64,000 nucleotides of DNA from NCBI GenBank assembly GCA_037178675.1, contig JAYMGJ010000569.1:62001-126000 (forward strand), given 5' to 3'. A model generated the notes under the pieces. It ran no database searches. It was given only the letters and a program-made list of their open reading frames with translations, and was not told the DNA's origin. This document shows positions 44,541 to 57,299 of this stretch, piece after piece; the first letter of the stretch is position 1, and each line of letters starts with the position of its first letter. This DNA is from Scleroderma bovista (lineage: Eukaryota; Basidiomycota; Agaricomycetes; Boletales; Sclerodermataceae). The position numbers and the translations under genes were made by a program.

Positions 44541-45578
44541 GCATGGACCTAGCCTTACCCGCAAATGCCCTCAAAGCCAGCACGAGTGAGTGCAGAGCCA
44601 GACATATGAACGACAGCCCAGCCAACAATCCCACGAACGCGCAACCCCATGACTCGACCGGACTTCCATTCACACTACAATGTAGACCTGGCTGCATGAT
44701 TGTCCAGCACCACCACGATGGGGACCACCACCAAAGCCAAGACAAGGTCCATCGAAGCGAACATTGACAATGATGATGATGACTACCTTGACCACCACCA
44801 TTGGTAATGCCAGCTGTCACCTCGACATCCCGAATGACGGCGACGCCACCGACTACGCGACAACAACGACTACCGCACGTCGACCACCACCACCACCACA
44901 ACTGTAGCCACCACCGCGCATCCAGGAGATGCCAACCACCACCTCCTCACCGTCTCGCCACCACCCTCTCCACCTCCACCATGGCTCATCGACGACAATG
45001 ACATGCCGCACGCATGTGTCCACAGCAGCGATGACGACGGCGACGAGATGCAGGATGGGAGATACAATACTACTACGAGGTTGTGATTTAGATACTACCA
45101 TGGTGTGTATATATTGTTGCAATACACATTGCAACACCCTCTACCATGAAACGTGTGACATGGACCAATAGTAGTTACCATATTTTATTACATGAACTTG
45201 GTTCCAAACTTATCATGGTTGTTGTGCATTTTCAGTCTTACATAGTAGTAGTAAGTACTTAGTATATTCTATGAGACGCCTCGTGCCTCGGCTATCTTAG
45301 AAAGCCAACTACTAGTACTACGAGTACTACTACTCACCATCACCACTGCGATGTCGTTCGCCGTCTTCATCGTGCCGGCACCGGGCACTGAGCTTATCGT
45401 CGCTCGCTTTGCTTGCTACTGTCAAACTCCATTCTTCCCGCAGGCTCGGGCTGCGACACAACTCGGGTTTGGGTGGCTGTTAACTAGATTTCCATGCCCT
45501 AGTACTAGTTGGCCTTGGATACTCCGCTGGAACTGAAACTGAGTGACTTTGCGTTCATCACAGCTCGTGACAGGCTCT

Positions 45579-48500
45579 ATGGCTGAACAATTTTTCCAGA
45601 CTTGCGTCTGTGGCCGCTCTTTCTCCCGTGTTTCTGACTTCACCAAGCACGAACGGGGGTGCACAAAAGGAAAGAAACGACTTTCTGGAGCACTATCCAA
45701 GGCTAAGGAGGTATATCAATGAAAAAAATTGCGAATGGACTTGGGAGAAGTTCAAACAGAACGGGTTGAGGATGACGATGTCCCACCTCATCCCGAACCG
45801 GTACGTGCTAAAATATTTTTATTAAATCTCGTCGTTCTGACTGGGGCGATCTAGCCTAGCATTGGAAGTGCTAATGATGGTAATAATGCATCCCATGCTG
45901 AACCGGTATGTTGCGAGGATCCAGTTTTGTCATTCTGACCAAGCCAGCATAGATCCCTTGTGGCAATCGTACACCCGAAGCCCCACAGTTGGAAGATGAG
46001 GCGCTACCTTTGGCACAGCGGAGATCACGTCGGCTCAATCGTCAGTTACCTCTTCGATTTCGGGACATACTTCCCGAAGGTCCTATGCCACTCCCTCTGC
46101 CTGGAATACAGTTGTTGGAAGGCCCACCCGACCAAGGAGCATCTGAATCTCACATGTCGCGTCCGACTCCACCTGTTTCAGCACCGCGTCTGGTGTTCAA
46201 GACTCAACCGAACAAGTTTGGTCTTGTCTGTGTGTTCAGGTCCGAAGTCGGACTTCCTTCTCATGATCCCGAGGAGCAATCCACAAACACGCACCCATGC
46301 TTGTCCCAGCCGCCCTTTGCCGCCAACTCTTCCATGCCACTTATAATCTCTGCACCCGACAACCCATTCCATCCCTATCCCAACGAAAGCTCGTTTCGAC
46401 TAGGTGACTGGTATTGGAACCATGAGCCGCAGAAATCACATGCAAACTTCAAGCTTCTTCTTGATATTATTGGAGATTTAGAATATAATCCGGATAATGT
46501 TCGAAATACCAACTGGAAGGAAATCAACAAGGAGTTGGGAAGTGGTTCAGATGGACAAGACGCCAGCACTGGATGGAGCCGCTCACCTATCACGATATCC
46601 GTTCCCTTTCACCGCCGGACGCCAAATCCGGGTCACTGTGACTATACAGTTCCAGACTTTCATCACCGTCGTCTGGTTTCAATCATTCACGATAAGCTTT
46701 CAGATCCATTTCACCATCGTATCTACCATTATGAACCTTACGAGCTCCGGTGGCAGCCGCCGAACAAAGCCCATGACGTCAGAGTCCACGGAGAACTGTA
46801 CGCGTCGGATGCTTTCATCAAAGCTCAAGAACAACTCCTAGCTTCACCTCACGAACCAGACTGTGACTTGCCACGTTGTATTGCGGCGCTTATGTTCTGG
46901 TCGGACGCCACGCAGCTCACCTTATTCGGGAGTGCAAAGCTTTGGCCACTTTACCTCTACTTTGGCAATCAGTCGAAGTACATGCGCTGCCAGCCGAGCT
47001 CAAAGTTATGTTCTCATGTCGCCTACTTCTAATCGGTGAGTTACTTTCTGTGGATTCAACTGCTGACTATCACTGCTGTGAGAATAGCTTCCAGCCGCGT
47101 TTAAGGATTTCATGATGGAGCAGTCAGGGGCAAAGCCGAGTGACGCCCTCCTAACTCATTGTCACAGAGAGTTTTTCCATGCGCAGTGGAATATCCTTCT
47201 GGATGACGATTTCCTGGAAGCATATGAACATGGCATCGTGATAACTTGTCAGGACCAAGTCAAGCGTCGCATGTATCCTCGAATATTCACTTATTCTGCT
47301 GATTATCCAGAAAAGTATGTGGTCATGTTACTCTTCGATGCCATTAGCTAATGCGACATATATTCAGAGTTTTAATTGCAACCATCAGGAACTTGGAAAA
47401 TGCCCATGCCCTCGGTGTCTTATTCCGAAGTCTCAAGTTCATCTTCTCGCGATGGAATCGGACCTACTGCAATGCAGCCTTTTATCTCGCTCTGACACTG
47501 CCCATCGCCGTGAAAAAATCATGTCAGCTCGCAAACTGATATATGAGAAGCATTATGCTGTGGATGGGGCACAAGTTGAAGAGCTTTTGAAGGATGAATC
47601 ACTGGTCCCAACAATGGTCCGCCATTGAGGTTTATACTATGTCAGGTTGAGCTAATGACACTACAAGCAGAATGCATTTTCGGCGAAGTTAAGCCATACT
47701 GACTTTAATCTATTCATGATGTTGGTTGTTGATCTTTTGCATGAATTTGAGTTAGGGGTATGGAAGGCCATTTTTATTCACCTACTGCGAATCCTCAAGA
47801 CCTTGAAACAGTCTCAGATTTCAGACATGGACAAACGGTAAGCACAAAATGTTTGTATATTTCGCTGAACTTAATAAGCACTAGATATCGTCAAGTTCCC
47901 ACTTTTGGGCAAGATACAATCCGCCGCTTTCGAGAGAATTGCTCGGAGTTGAAGAAGATGACTGCTCGAGACTTTAAGGATCTACTGCAGGTGAGTCTTT
48001 TTTAGGTAATCGCCAGTCTGGTTTCTAATGGTTTTTGTGTGGCAGTGTGCTCTTCTGGTTTTTGAGAATCTTCTTCCTGAGCCCCATAACTCTCAGGTTC
48101 AACAGCTTTTATTTTTGTTGTGTCATTGGCATGCCCTCGCAAAGCTCCACATGCACACGGACTACACTCTCAACATTATGGAACACACAACTGCGCTCTT
48201 GGCTCAGCAAATGGACAAATTTTCTTCTGAGACATGCCCAGCCTTTGCAACAAAAGAACTGCACCGCGAAGCTGAATCTCGACAACGAAGGGAGGCCCAA
48301 GGGGGCCCTTCCAAAACAGCCTCTTCCCCAGCAGTGGATGTGCGCCGACAAAAAACTTTGAACCTCAGCACTTACAAGGTACACGCACTTGGGGATTACC
48401 ATGATCAGATCAAGATGTTCGGCACGACAGACTCCTTTTCAACTCAACTGGTGAGATTTCCATTGCATTATTCCTCGTGACTAAACTCTGGCAGGGGGAA

Positions 48501-49878
48501 CTCGAGCACCGCGTCGGCAAAAGTAGGTTCACCAGAACGAGTCGCAAAGCATTTATCCCCCAATTGGCATCTATCGAGCGGCGCCAAGAACGAATTCGCC
48601 AAATCCAAACTAAAGTAGCTGCCTTGCATGCTTATCATCAAGATCCCGTGCCGAATAGACCTGATATACACCACATTATCGGGCAGTCACAAAACTTTCC
48701 TAAAAATATTGTGCTATTTCAGGCGCACAACTCTGATGACCCTGCTGTAAAGGTCAGTCGTTCTTCTGTCTGTCAATGTTCAATGCTAATAAATCTGGGA
48801 TAGAACTTTATTCCAAAGCTGAAGACCCACCTTCTTCCTCGCGTAAAAACCCTCCATTGTGACGCATGGGGTTCGCCTTGGACCTATTATGAGGCCAACA
48901 TTCTGGATGCAGACTTGAGCCAGGTTGTCCTGAAAGACAAACAAATTTATCGACATAATTTGTTCCGTGTCAATTACACCACTTATGATGTTCGCAGGGC
49001 ACAAGAAACGGTGAACCCTCGCACTGATCATCGTGATGTCATGCTTTTGTCCCGGCAACCATCCGTGCACCCTTTCTGCTATGCTCGTGTTCTCGGCATA
49101 TATCATGCAAATGTGATATACATAGGCCCTGGGCTCAAGGACTACCAGTCACGGTGGATCGAATTTTTATGGGTACAATGGTTTGAGGTGCTGGATCGTG
49201 TTGCGGGTTGGGATCATACCACCCTCGATTCGGTGAAATTCCCCTCTATGGCCGACATGGATACATTCAGCTTCATTGACCCTGCAGACATACTAAGGTG
49301 CTGTCACATCATACCTGCCTTTGCTGATGGACAAGTGCACTCAGATGGGATTGCATTGTCTCGCAATGCTAGAGATGCAACTGATTGGAAGCAGTACTAT
49401 GTTAACAGGTGCAAGTGGCTCTTCTAATCCCCTTTTTTGCTCTTCTGATCTGAAAGCGCCCCCATGCGTGCAGATTCGTTGACCGGGACATGACAATGCA
49501 ATATCACTGGGGCCTCGGGGTTGGCCATACTTATGCTCATGGTATGTCAAGTATCTTGATCTGCTGCTGCCTACATTTCTAACTACCTTTGAAGATAGCC
49601 CAGAATCCTCTTGTTCGTCATTCCAAGCCGACATAAGTCAGGAAGACAGTGGTGGCGAACTTAATGCCTCCGATTTGAATGCTGACCCTAGCTTGATGGA
49701 TCGGGACTCTGATTCTGATTCTGATTGGGTTGATTCAGACTTTGAGGTGGAGGACAGTAATGACAAGCTACATGGCGAGAAGGATCTGGATGAAGAGATG
49801 GAACTTGAACAAATCGCAATGGAAGATGGAGTCAATGATGGCTTTGACAGTAATGTATTTGATGACTTCAAATTTTAG
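45579..49878 (+). pseudogene. Plavaka-type (CACTA/EnSpm-related) transposase, two lesions
   Basis: Plavaka proteins are large fungal DDE transposases. From ATG 45579 the N-terminal zinc finger CVCGRSF...FTKHERGC is followed by LSGALSKAKEVYQ, then an in-frame TGA at 45720-45722, after which the frame continues KKLRMDLGEV. After an intron (about 45800-45985), exon 2 carries the signature DWYWNHEPQKSHANFKLLLD, then FWSDATQLTLFGSAKLWPLY (Asp near 46904) and FGNQSKYMRCQP. Later exons show FTYSADYPEK, a -1 shift near 47393-47396 before KCPCPRC, the second Asp in MLVVDLLHEFELGVWK (47731), LLFLLCHWHALAKLHMHTDY, HCDAWGSPWTYYEANI, and an Asp/Glu/Ser-rich acidic tail ending at 49878. About nine introns are needed. 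It is recently inactivated or nearly intact; terminal CACTA repeats were not located. Confidence 0.82.
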
Positions 49879-49899
49879 CTTTGGAAATCCGGCAGTCTT

Positions 49900-52060
49900 T
49901 GCTGATCATTTGGTGTGTTGTTGTGACAGATGTGATCTCGATCTCTGGCGCTTGAGTGACGTTTTCAGCTTCAATATTCATACGTCCACTTGGATCATAC
50001 TAGGACCTCTGGTTTCTGAGTAGCTGTGTGATATGTTCTTTCGCCTCCTCGAGTCCAGCTAATGTTTATAGATTTGATTCTTCCGCGTTGACGCCGCTGA
50101 CGGCTACTAAATATTCTATTAGGACATATTTAAAGCTTGGTAGGTGACCCAAACAACCCAGATAAGTTCTTGGGTCTTGATCTCCAGCATTGGTGCATGC
50201 GCGGGCTTTTACCAGCCAGCCTTCCTCGACCCGTTCTGAGTCAATGATGACATGGCTTGTTGTGCGGTCAGCATCATTTCACTAGCCGTTCTCGACTCTC
50301 TCGCCCTCATTTCCGCGCTTGACATCTCTCATCTGATCGCCTTCACCTGTGCTTTCGTTCCACGATCCCTCGACTGGCGCGTTTCTCGGATACATAGTAT
50401 GTTTATTAGTACTGATTCATTTATGATCTAATACTGTGGTGATGCAGCTGGCCCAAGCGGAACGGCAGCCTATTCAATCACAAAGTACATTACGTTTTTC
50501 CTTATCCTTCGCATCACAACTGTTGATGGTCTTGCAATCAGATCCTGTCGAGCTTTGGACTTCTCAAGAATCCCCACCACCAATGGATATTGACGGCGAT
50601 CCAGGACTACATGAAAATGGTGTGTCCCCTTGTTGAACCCAAATACATCAGTTAACGCCAGGACCTTCTCATCCAGCTTCGCCCTGCCCTGGTATTGACA
50701 ATATTGATGATATCTGAGTTGGATACCACCCACACTCTCGAAACCCACCAAAGAATATCCATTCTCCGAATTCACCCGGGTCCATGTGCCCAAGCCGTAT
50801 AAGATGGTTGCCAGTACTCATCTTATGATTATGACGACCCCTTGTCACTACACGCCATTCACGCCATCCTCGTTCAATATTGGATCAGCAGGAGACTCCC
50901 ACCTTTCCCTCCCGAAGTTGATGAAGACGTAAATTGAGTATCTCCTCAGGAAACTCACACAGTCAGCATTCACTCGGTCTGCCGGACGTGATGACGATCT
51001 TCTTCATATCATATACTATGCCACCCCCGCTGCCTCATCTCCAGCGCTCATATCCAAACTCCGACCATTTCAAATCATCCCCAGAGTCACTTGCGCCTCC
51101 AGGAGCTGATTAGTACTTGGAAGTTGCGTTGACCACGAGTCAGCGTCATTACTGTAAGTGCTCGATCGCCCTCACGTGGACCTTCATATCCGACTCATCA
51201 TACGCACCCCACCAATCATGATGCAGCAATTTCAAATCAGTCATCGAGACCCTTCGCGCCACAGCTCGTTGCACCATATTAGCTCGCCGACTGACCTGGA
51301 TGCGGAGTTTGCAACCACTGTTAGTAGGGCAAGGCACGCACAACCTTGCCTTGAATTTGGGCGAGTATCGTTGGCACAATCCTGGGAGGCAGACTGTCAC
51401 TGTTTTGAGCGGCTCGCGACTTGGTAAGATATCAGAGTGACCCCACTTCCCAGCTCAAAGACGAAGCTGAGACCGCTCTCTGATCTCTCTTGTGTTGCTT
51501 TCTTTTCAGCGGCTTCAAAGACGTTAGGCAACACGTGTTCCTCGTTCTACTAACAACGTCAATGTCTGATCGGGACCCGGTTACTTCCGGCCTTATCACT
51601 GATGAGACCGCGTTGGAATTCACCTCAAGTGGCTCGAATACTCAGACTGCCTCATCTACGCCATCATACAGGCGCACTGAATCAAACTTGTGCCTTGATG
51701 ACTCCCATGATGGCACTTTCGCATGCAGTACATGCACGCCCACATCTCCATCGCGATCCTCATTGTTCAGGAGTGCTGAAATTCGCAGAAGGCGTCACAA
51801 TAGATGTTTGATGTGCTTGGAAGACACGTCGGACAAGGAAAATACGGCGTCTGGGTACAAGCCTTTGGCAAGCTGATCCATGATGAGTACATGGACAAAG
51901 AGCTGTTCTGCGATGCCAATGCCTGCTTCATCCTGTGCCGGTCCTCGATCTCCGTGAGCAGTGTGTGTTGATGGTGTTGGCAGGTCCTTCAAAATCATAG
52001 ACGCAAGGGTGGGTGCCATCTCAGAAGCACCTGTCACTCGATGAGACTGATTCTATGTTC
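49900..52060. other. No assignable gene; small possible exons
   Basis: A 105-codon plus frame from ATG 51562 (MSDRDPVTSGLITDETALEF, Ser/Thr-rich, with CSTC and CLMC) and a minus frame at 51400-51149 (HDWWGAYDESDMKVHVRAIE) look protein-like, but I do not recognise either. The rest shows nothing. Confidence 0.3.
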
Positions 52061-52240
52061 TAGACCACACCATGAGACCGAACCTGACCTATGGTGATTC
52101 TGTCTTGCACAGGGCCAAATATGGCGCTACAAGTCTGACCATGTCTTCAGGACGAGGCCATCAGAGGGATAACGTGGGCTTGGAACCCACCCCACGCAAG
52201 GATTGTGGGTCGATACACACTTACAGGGATGGTCATTCAA

Positions 52241-52296
52241 GAGATTAGTCCGGCCGGAGTTGGTGACCGCTTGGATTCAACGACTAAGGACAACGA
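52241..52296 (+). repeat. 56-bp piece of a family A LTR inserted in arm B
   Basis: Arm A reads ..GGATGGTCGCTCAA then ATCTGGCAGCAG. Arm B has the same flanks, but between TCAA and ATCTG sits a 56-base segment (GAGATTAGTCCGGCC...ACAACGA) that matches the interior of the family A LTR (compare 18380-18432). It has no LTR ends and no target duplication. Confidence 0.8.
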
Positions 52297-52439
52297 ATCT
52301 GACGGCAGCCCTGGTACAGGCGCTAGGTTTTTCAAAGGCATGACCAGCCCTCGATGGCTAAGCAGGACTCGCTCGAATCGAAGGGAGTAGTATCTGCCCT
52401 TGGGATGGTAGTAGGCGAGACAAGGGCGATCCGTTTCGT

Positions 52440-52660
52440 GCGACACCACAGGAGCGTAAGCGAGGTTTCGGAGGGATCTGGTAAGTCGTAGGAGTGTATG
52501 TGCTTGGCTTAGATATAATTATGTTTGTCTACAGCAACTGTCATCTCGTTGGCATTAGGTTTATTTCATGATTTCGGCACCCCTTGGGAACCAGGGGACC
52601 CTCCCGTCGACTGGCTCGAAGGTGTTGCAATCATGATCGCGATCCTCAAACCACACGTAC
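52440..52660 (+). pseudogene. Ca2+-ATPase N-terminal fragment, arm B
   Basis: The copy of the arm A fragment: ATPQERKRGFGGIW, intron at about 52480-52533, ATVISLALGLFHDFG, then PPVDWLEGVAIMIAI. Arm B keeps the family-typical Asp in PVDW, where arm A has Gly. Confidence 0.52.
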
Positions 52661-52679
52661 GCCCGCCTCGTCACCTCGA

Positions 52680-54942
52680 TTTCGTGCTCAAGCTCGGTCT
52701 CGTCATTCCTACCATCGGAGAACTCATTATGCATTACCCAGACGAACACATTCGGGATCAGGAGGACGCTTTGATGCATTACTTGCTATCTTGCGTGATG
52801 CCACCCCACCTAGACTACGATCAGTCCCTTTCCTGGAGGGTAAGCTTGTAATTCTTGTATTTGTTATTATACTCACCTGACTGCAGAGTGGGCATTGCCA
52901 GACGAACTACTGTACTCCACTATATCTGCCTTGCTTTGTATCTCCTTCCTTAACGGGGGCAGTGCCACCTCATCATCGATGCAATCGTCATTGATGCAAT
53001 CGCTCGCTTCATTGCACAAGTTGTCGAGGAAATCAAGACGGCAAGTTGTGGGTATATCTTCATAGTACACCGAACCTAGGCTAATTTATTCCCCCAGCCA
53101 TCGTCGGCCTAACTCAGCTAGCTTCTTCTGTCCATGGCCCCCACTGCACCATGACTTCAACAATATATCCTTGGACCACCTTGTAATGGCTTATCCTGTC
53201 ACAATCCCTTGACAGTCTCGTGGAAGGCCTTGTTTTCGAACCTGTCAACTGCCTACGGCTAGAGATTCACCAGGAGACGGATGCTCATGCTGATGTTGAC
53301 ATTTCTACATTTTTATTCTGCAACACTTTTATCTCTTGTTATATTGCTGGCTAGGCGTTCCTTTAGCGGATACTTTTTCGTGTGCTGCGTCATGGAAATG
53401 CAGTGGACCGCACTCGCTCAATCACTCATTCCAATCCCTTCAGCGGGAATCAAGTATGGCGTACTCGTTAAGGAAGCTGCTGCTGCCAACAGAGCACGGT
53501 TGAATTTGATGAAAACTGCTGCGCAGAAATCGGCCATGGGCGCGGAGATTGCAGAGGCGCTACGGTCGACTGTTAAGGGAGCTTTGCAATGCTTCAATGA
53601 TCTCCTGGTTCAAATTGAAAACATGGAAATGGACCCACCGGTGGATACATAAGCTTGGGAAACCATGTCAGAGCCTGGTATGTCTGTTCGCAATCTGCCG
53701 AGAGGTAATCTTTTGAAATTGCCGCAGGAATTGGGTTTGATATGCTGCATTGCCATGGGAGATTTCGATCCCGAGCTCTACACCCAGCTTGGTCTGCTTT
53801 TGAGTGACAAGGCACCAGTAATTGATAACCTTGTTCAAGAAGCGGCTTTGAAATCCACCACAGTACTTGTGCAAAGGTTTGTCGTCAACTGCAGGATGGC
53901 ATTCACGACAGCTTACCCCTCGGATAGTTTCCCTGAATTTGGGGGGGAATTGGCCCACCATCTGCGCCGTTTTGTTACCTCACCTTTACCAATATTGGAG
54001 TTTGCGTTCAATACGGAGAAGCAAGCTCCGCCGCCATTGACAGCTGCAGCAAAGTGTTTTTCATTATGTATCAAGGTGAGTCTGGCGACGCTTGGTGACT
54101 GCAGCTGATAATTGTTGTCCAGCTGGCTCCCGGAGAAGATTCAATCACGTCCAACATGTATGCTAAATTACATTGCTGCAACGAGCAAGGAAATATCTGA
54201 TTCATCGTCACAACAGCTACTAAACAATCCACTTTATGGCTCATCCTTCAAATCATCTGCTGACCATCTTTCATATTGGAGTGAGGAGAGACGCTCCGAT
54301 GAGGAGAAACACCTTATCGGGGCAACTACTATATCGATCGTTAGTGCTCGCCTTGCACTGGAGTTTGACCAGGAGGAGGCAACAAAGTTACCGATCTCAA
54401 TGCTCTTGCAAAGATTGCGAGCGGCAGAACCAACCGTTGAGGCTGCAATAGCATATAATCTGGTAGACCTTGCACTTGTTGCACCCAAAGATGCTTTTGT
54501 CGATATCGTGCGTGCTTTCTCGTCAATCAGCCGCACAGCCAATTCGGATGACCCTAGGTTTTCAAATAATATGGTCAACTTCTTCCATCATTTCTCGTGC
54601 TATTCCACTGCTCACATTCCATGTCCAGATATCGACGGCACAGACAAGGCTTGCCCAAGAACTTGATCGGCGACCTGATCTTTATGATGTATATCTGGAA
54701 GAACTCTTTACTCTATTTTCTGACAAGGGTGTCACTATTCAAAATACTGCGTCGTCAGGTCATCTTACCAAGGTTAGTCACTGTCATCTATCTGCTGATG
54801 CCCCGATTAAGCAAACATCTCAGATGGACATCACTCTTATTACCCATTGGGGAACTTCTTAATCATAACGATTTTGCTACACATGTCAATGCATCACCTG
54901 AACTGACGTTGTCCTTCAGGAACATGTCAACTCTGAAATGAA
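52680..54942 (+). pseudogene. Type III PI 4-kinase-like N-terminal fragment, arm B
   Basis: The same exon series as arm A on the plus strand: LSWR ending at a GTAAGC donor (about 52840), EWALPDELLYSTISALL after a CTGCAG acceptor (52887), SAGIKYGVLVKEAAAANRAR (53446), GDFDPELYTQLGLLLSDKAP (53757), LALEFDQEEATKLPISMLLQ (54355), YNLVDLALVAPKDAFVDIVR and LLNHNDFATHVNASPELT (54855). Preserved introns show it came from genomic DNA, not from reverse-transcribed mRNA. No catalytic domain is present. Confidence 0.5.
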
Positions 54943-55544
54943 GGATAACTGTGAATTTTCCATTGACGGTTTCATTCAACTCACTTCCCACCATCCCATC
55001 TAAGACCGACTATCACACCGCGTCAGTGAACAAGACTGAAGCGTCGTCAGAATTTTATAGTGCCGATGTATGTAAGACGGAGGCGTTTACTACTGAGTTC
55101 TACACTGCGGAAATCTGTCATCGATCGAGTTGGTCACGGCAGAGAAGTGCAAGGTAGACGGAAACGGAGTTCGTGGCGGCAGACATCTGTGAGCGCGAGC
55201 ACTCAATGCAATTCGAAACGAAAAGCCTGCCACAGAAGTCGCTGCGAGGTTATGCTGGCATGATTCGGCACCTTAAGGGGAAGGAAGGGTGTATTCTCAC
55301 AGTCGCTCAAGTCAGTGTTGCTTCTTGCTTATCATGCTTGGTGGTGAATAATCCTCTGTTAGCTACGACGACCCATTCTACCATCCCGTCACTTATGTCC
55401 CAATGGACAAGGAAGAGATCGACTGTGCTACAACCCATGCTTGGCATCTCCTTATACCCCATACCCTTGTGCTTCAAATGCTACTCAGTCTCCTCCAAGC
55501 TGCTCGGTCTTTGAGTTAGCTTCGTACTGCTCACCGACGTGTAC

Positions 55545-56154
55545 AGGAAGTGGTCGTGGGTGACATCACGCTTCTGGAAACCAGAGAAATTATCTCAAGC
55601 GATGGAATATGCTTATATTGGATATGAGCACTGAGTGCGCAGATGGGTCAATAATCCTACACGAAGGCCGGCCGCAGGATCTGCAAACAATACCACGGAG
55701 GCCAGTGGATGGCAAGCCATGTGAGTGTGAGCAGGAGGCGGCGGAGAGCATCGTGACGGCAGAGTGCACGAAATGCTCAAGATTTCGAAAGAAGTCACGG
55801 ATGTTGACAGAATGGCGAGCAGCGACGCGAAGGACTCACAAGGGCACCCGAATGCTTTGAATGTGTTGGGTATGCGTTCAGACTGTCCAAGCAAACAACC
55901 AGAGTCCCGAGATACATCAATGGGGTCGAGAAGCCACGAGAGAGGTATGGGCAAGCGCACATGTGTTGCCAAGTCGGAAAAGGTCGTCCGAAGCCGGTGA
56001 AACGTTGCCAGAAATTAGGCGAGATGGACGGCATTGCAAGCTGTAGAGGTGAGCCCATGGCCACCTTGAACAAACTAGTGGAGCTCCTGATCCCGACGAT
56101 CGAGCCGTATGTTGATGACGGCGAGACGAGCGCACGCGTAGTCTTGGAAGCATA
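55545..56154 (+). pseudogene. Ca2+-ATPase actuator fragment and unknown exons, arm B
   Basis: EVVVGDITLLETREIIS (the arm A copy has TGEIIS) opens the segment, followed by decayed frames. A last exon GEPMATLNKLVELLIPTIEP continues into YVDDGETSARVVLEA to the arm end at 56154. That last exon is not typical of Ca2+-ATPases and its origin is unknown. Confidence 0.4.
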
Positions 56155-56604
56155 ACACAGAATCATACGACAAGTTTTACTCTTCTTATGTGAAAAATTT
56201 GCTGACCGTCATGCGTTCGAAATCGCACCCTAGCCATAAGTTATGGTGCGTGAAGTTGTTACCCGATTCCTATTTTCTCGCACACTGAACATTTCCCGCC
56301 TCCCCTCTTTCATACAGAATACCACCTAAATCCTACTCTACAACCAGGTGTGAGTATCAGGACGCTTTTCAATTGTAAAATTAATCTTCTTTTAAGTGAA
56401 TGGCAAGCAGGGGCAGCAGGAAATCCCATGGGGTGGCGGATATCGGTTCCAATGATGCTGGAGCGGGTGAAGTCGAGAGTGGTTGTGACGGAATCGATAC
56501 CAATCACAACATAAGTGAAGGGCTACCCATTTGTGAGGGTATGTATTTCCGTCTATCTGCATGTGTTACTACTAAGTAAACATGACCTGCCTACAGTTAA
56601 CTAC

Positions 56605-57228
56605 TGTCATGACCGTGACATCCGATCACCCTGTACCCTATTGTCCGATCACGTCCACGCGTTCGCCGTCCGTCTATTGTATGTACTCCCTTTTCCGTTT
56701 CTCTCTATCTGTCCTGTATCGCCACCGATCGGTGAGCACGTTGTCCGTTCTGTCTCTCTGTACTATTACCTAATATGTTTCCTTTCTCGTTTCCGGTTCC
56801 TATACGTTCCCGTCCCGTTGCATTACTAACACAATGTCTATCGGTAAACCGGTTATCGCACTTACCGTACTTACTCAGCGTGCAGCACGGCTGCGCTCGT
56901 TGTTCGTCGGTAATCCCGACTTCCCGTACATCGCCTCATCCGTTCCACTCAGTATAAATACCTAGATACTCGGTCTGTTGTAGTTTCAGTTCGAATATCG
57001 AATAAGATACTTCTCCTCTGTTCTCCCTTCGCACTCTCCGTCTCTGTCTCGTGCAAGCACTCGGTCGTAGACCGTTTACCCTTGGACTCTCCGTCAGACC
57101 CTCGGTCGGTCTTCCTATCATTCGGGAAGCGCAACTACGCTATGTAGCATCTCAGTCTTACCGCTAGACCAACCCCTGACCCCCTGACCCCTCGTAGAGA
57201 TCAGATCGGTGAAGAACCAGTCTTGACA
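56605..57228 (+). repeat. Solo LTR, gypsy-like (624 bp), TSD ACTAC
   Basis: TGTCATGACCGTGACATCC to GAACCAGTCTTGACA, flanked by ACTAC at 56600-56604 and 57229-57233. A TATAAATA box is at about 56953. It is related at both ends to the LTR at 24239-25472. Confidence 0.88.
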
Positions 57229-57299
57229 ACTACGCACAAACCGGCGACGTGGAATCGCAAACATTTGACGTGGAGACGCAGCCCTCAAAGTTCGAACTA

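Larger units (their letters stand above)
52071..56154 (+). repeat. Arm B of the 4-kb inverted duplication
   Basis: This is the plus-strand counterpart of 26138-30166, with the same fused gene fragments in the same order. It differs by scattered substitutions, short indels and a 56-bp insertion at 52241-52296. It lacks the Ca2+-ATPase sequence that continues beyond the end of arm A. Confidence 0.88.
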
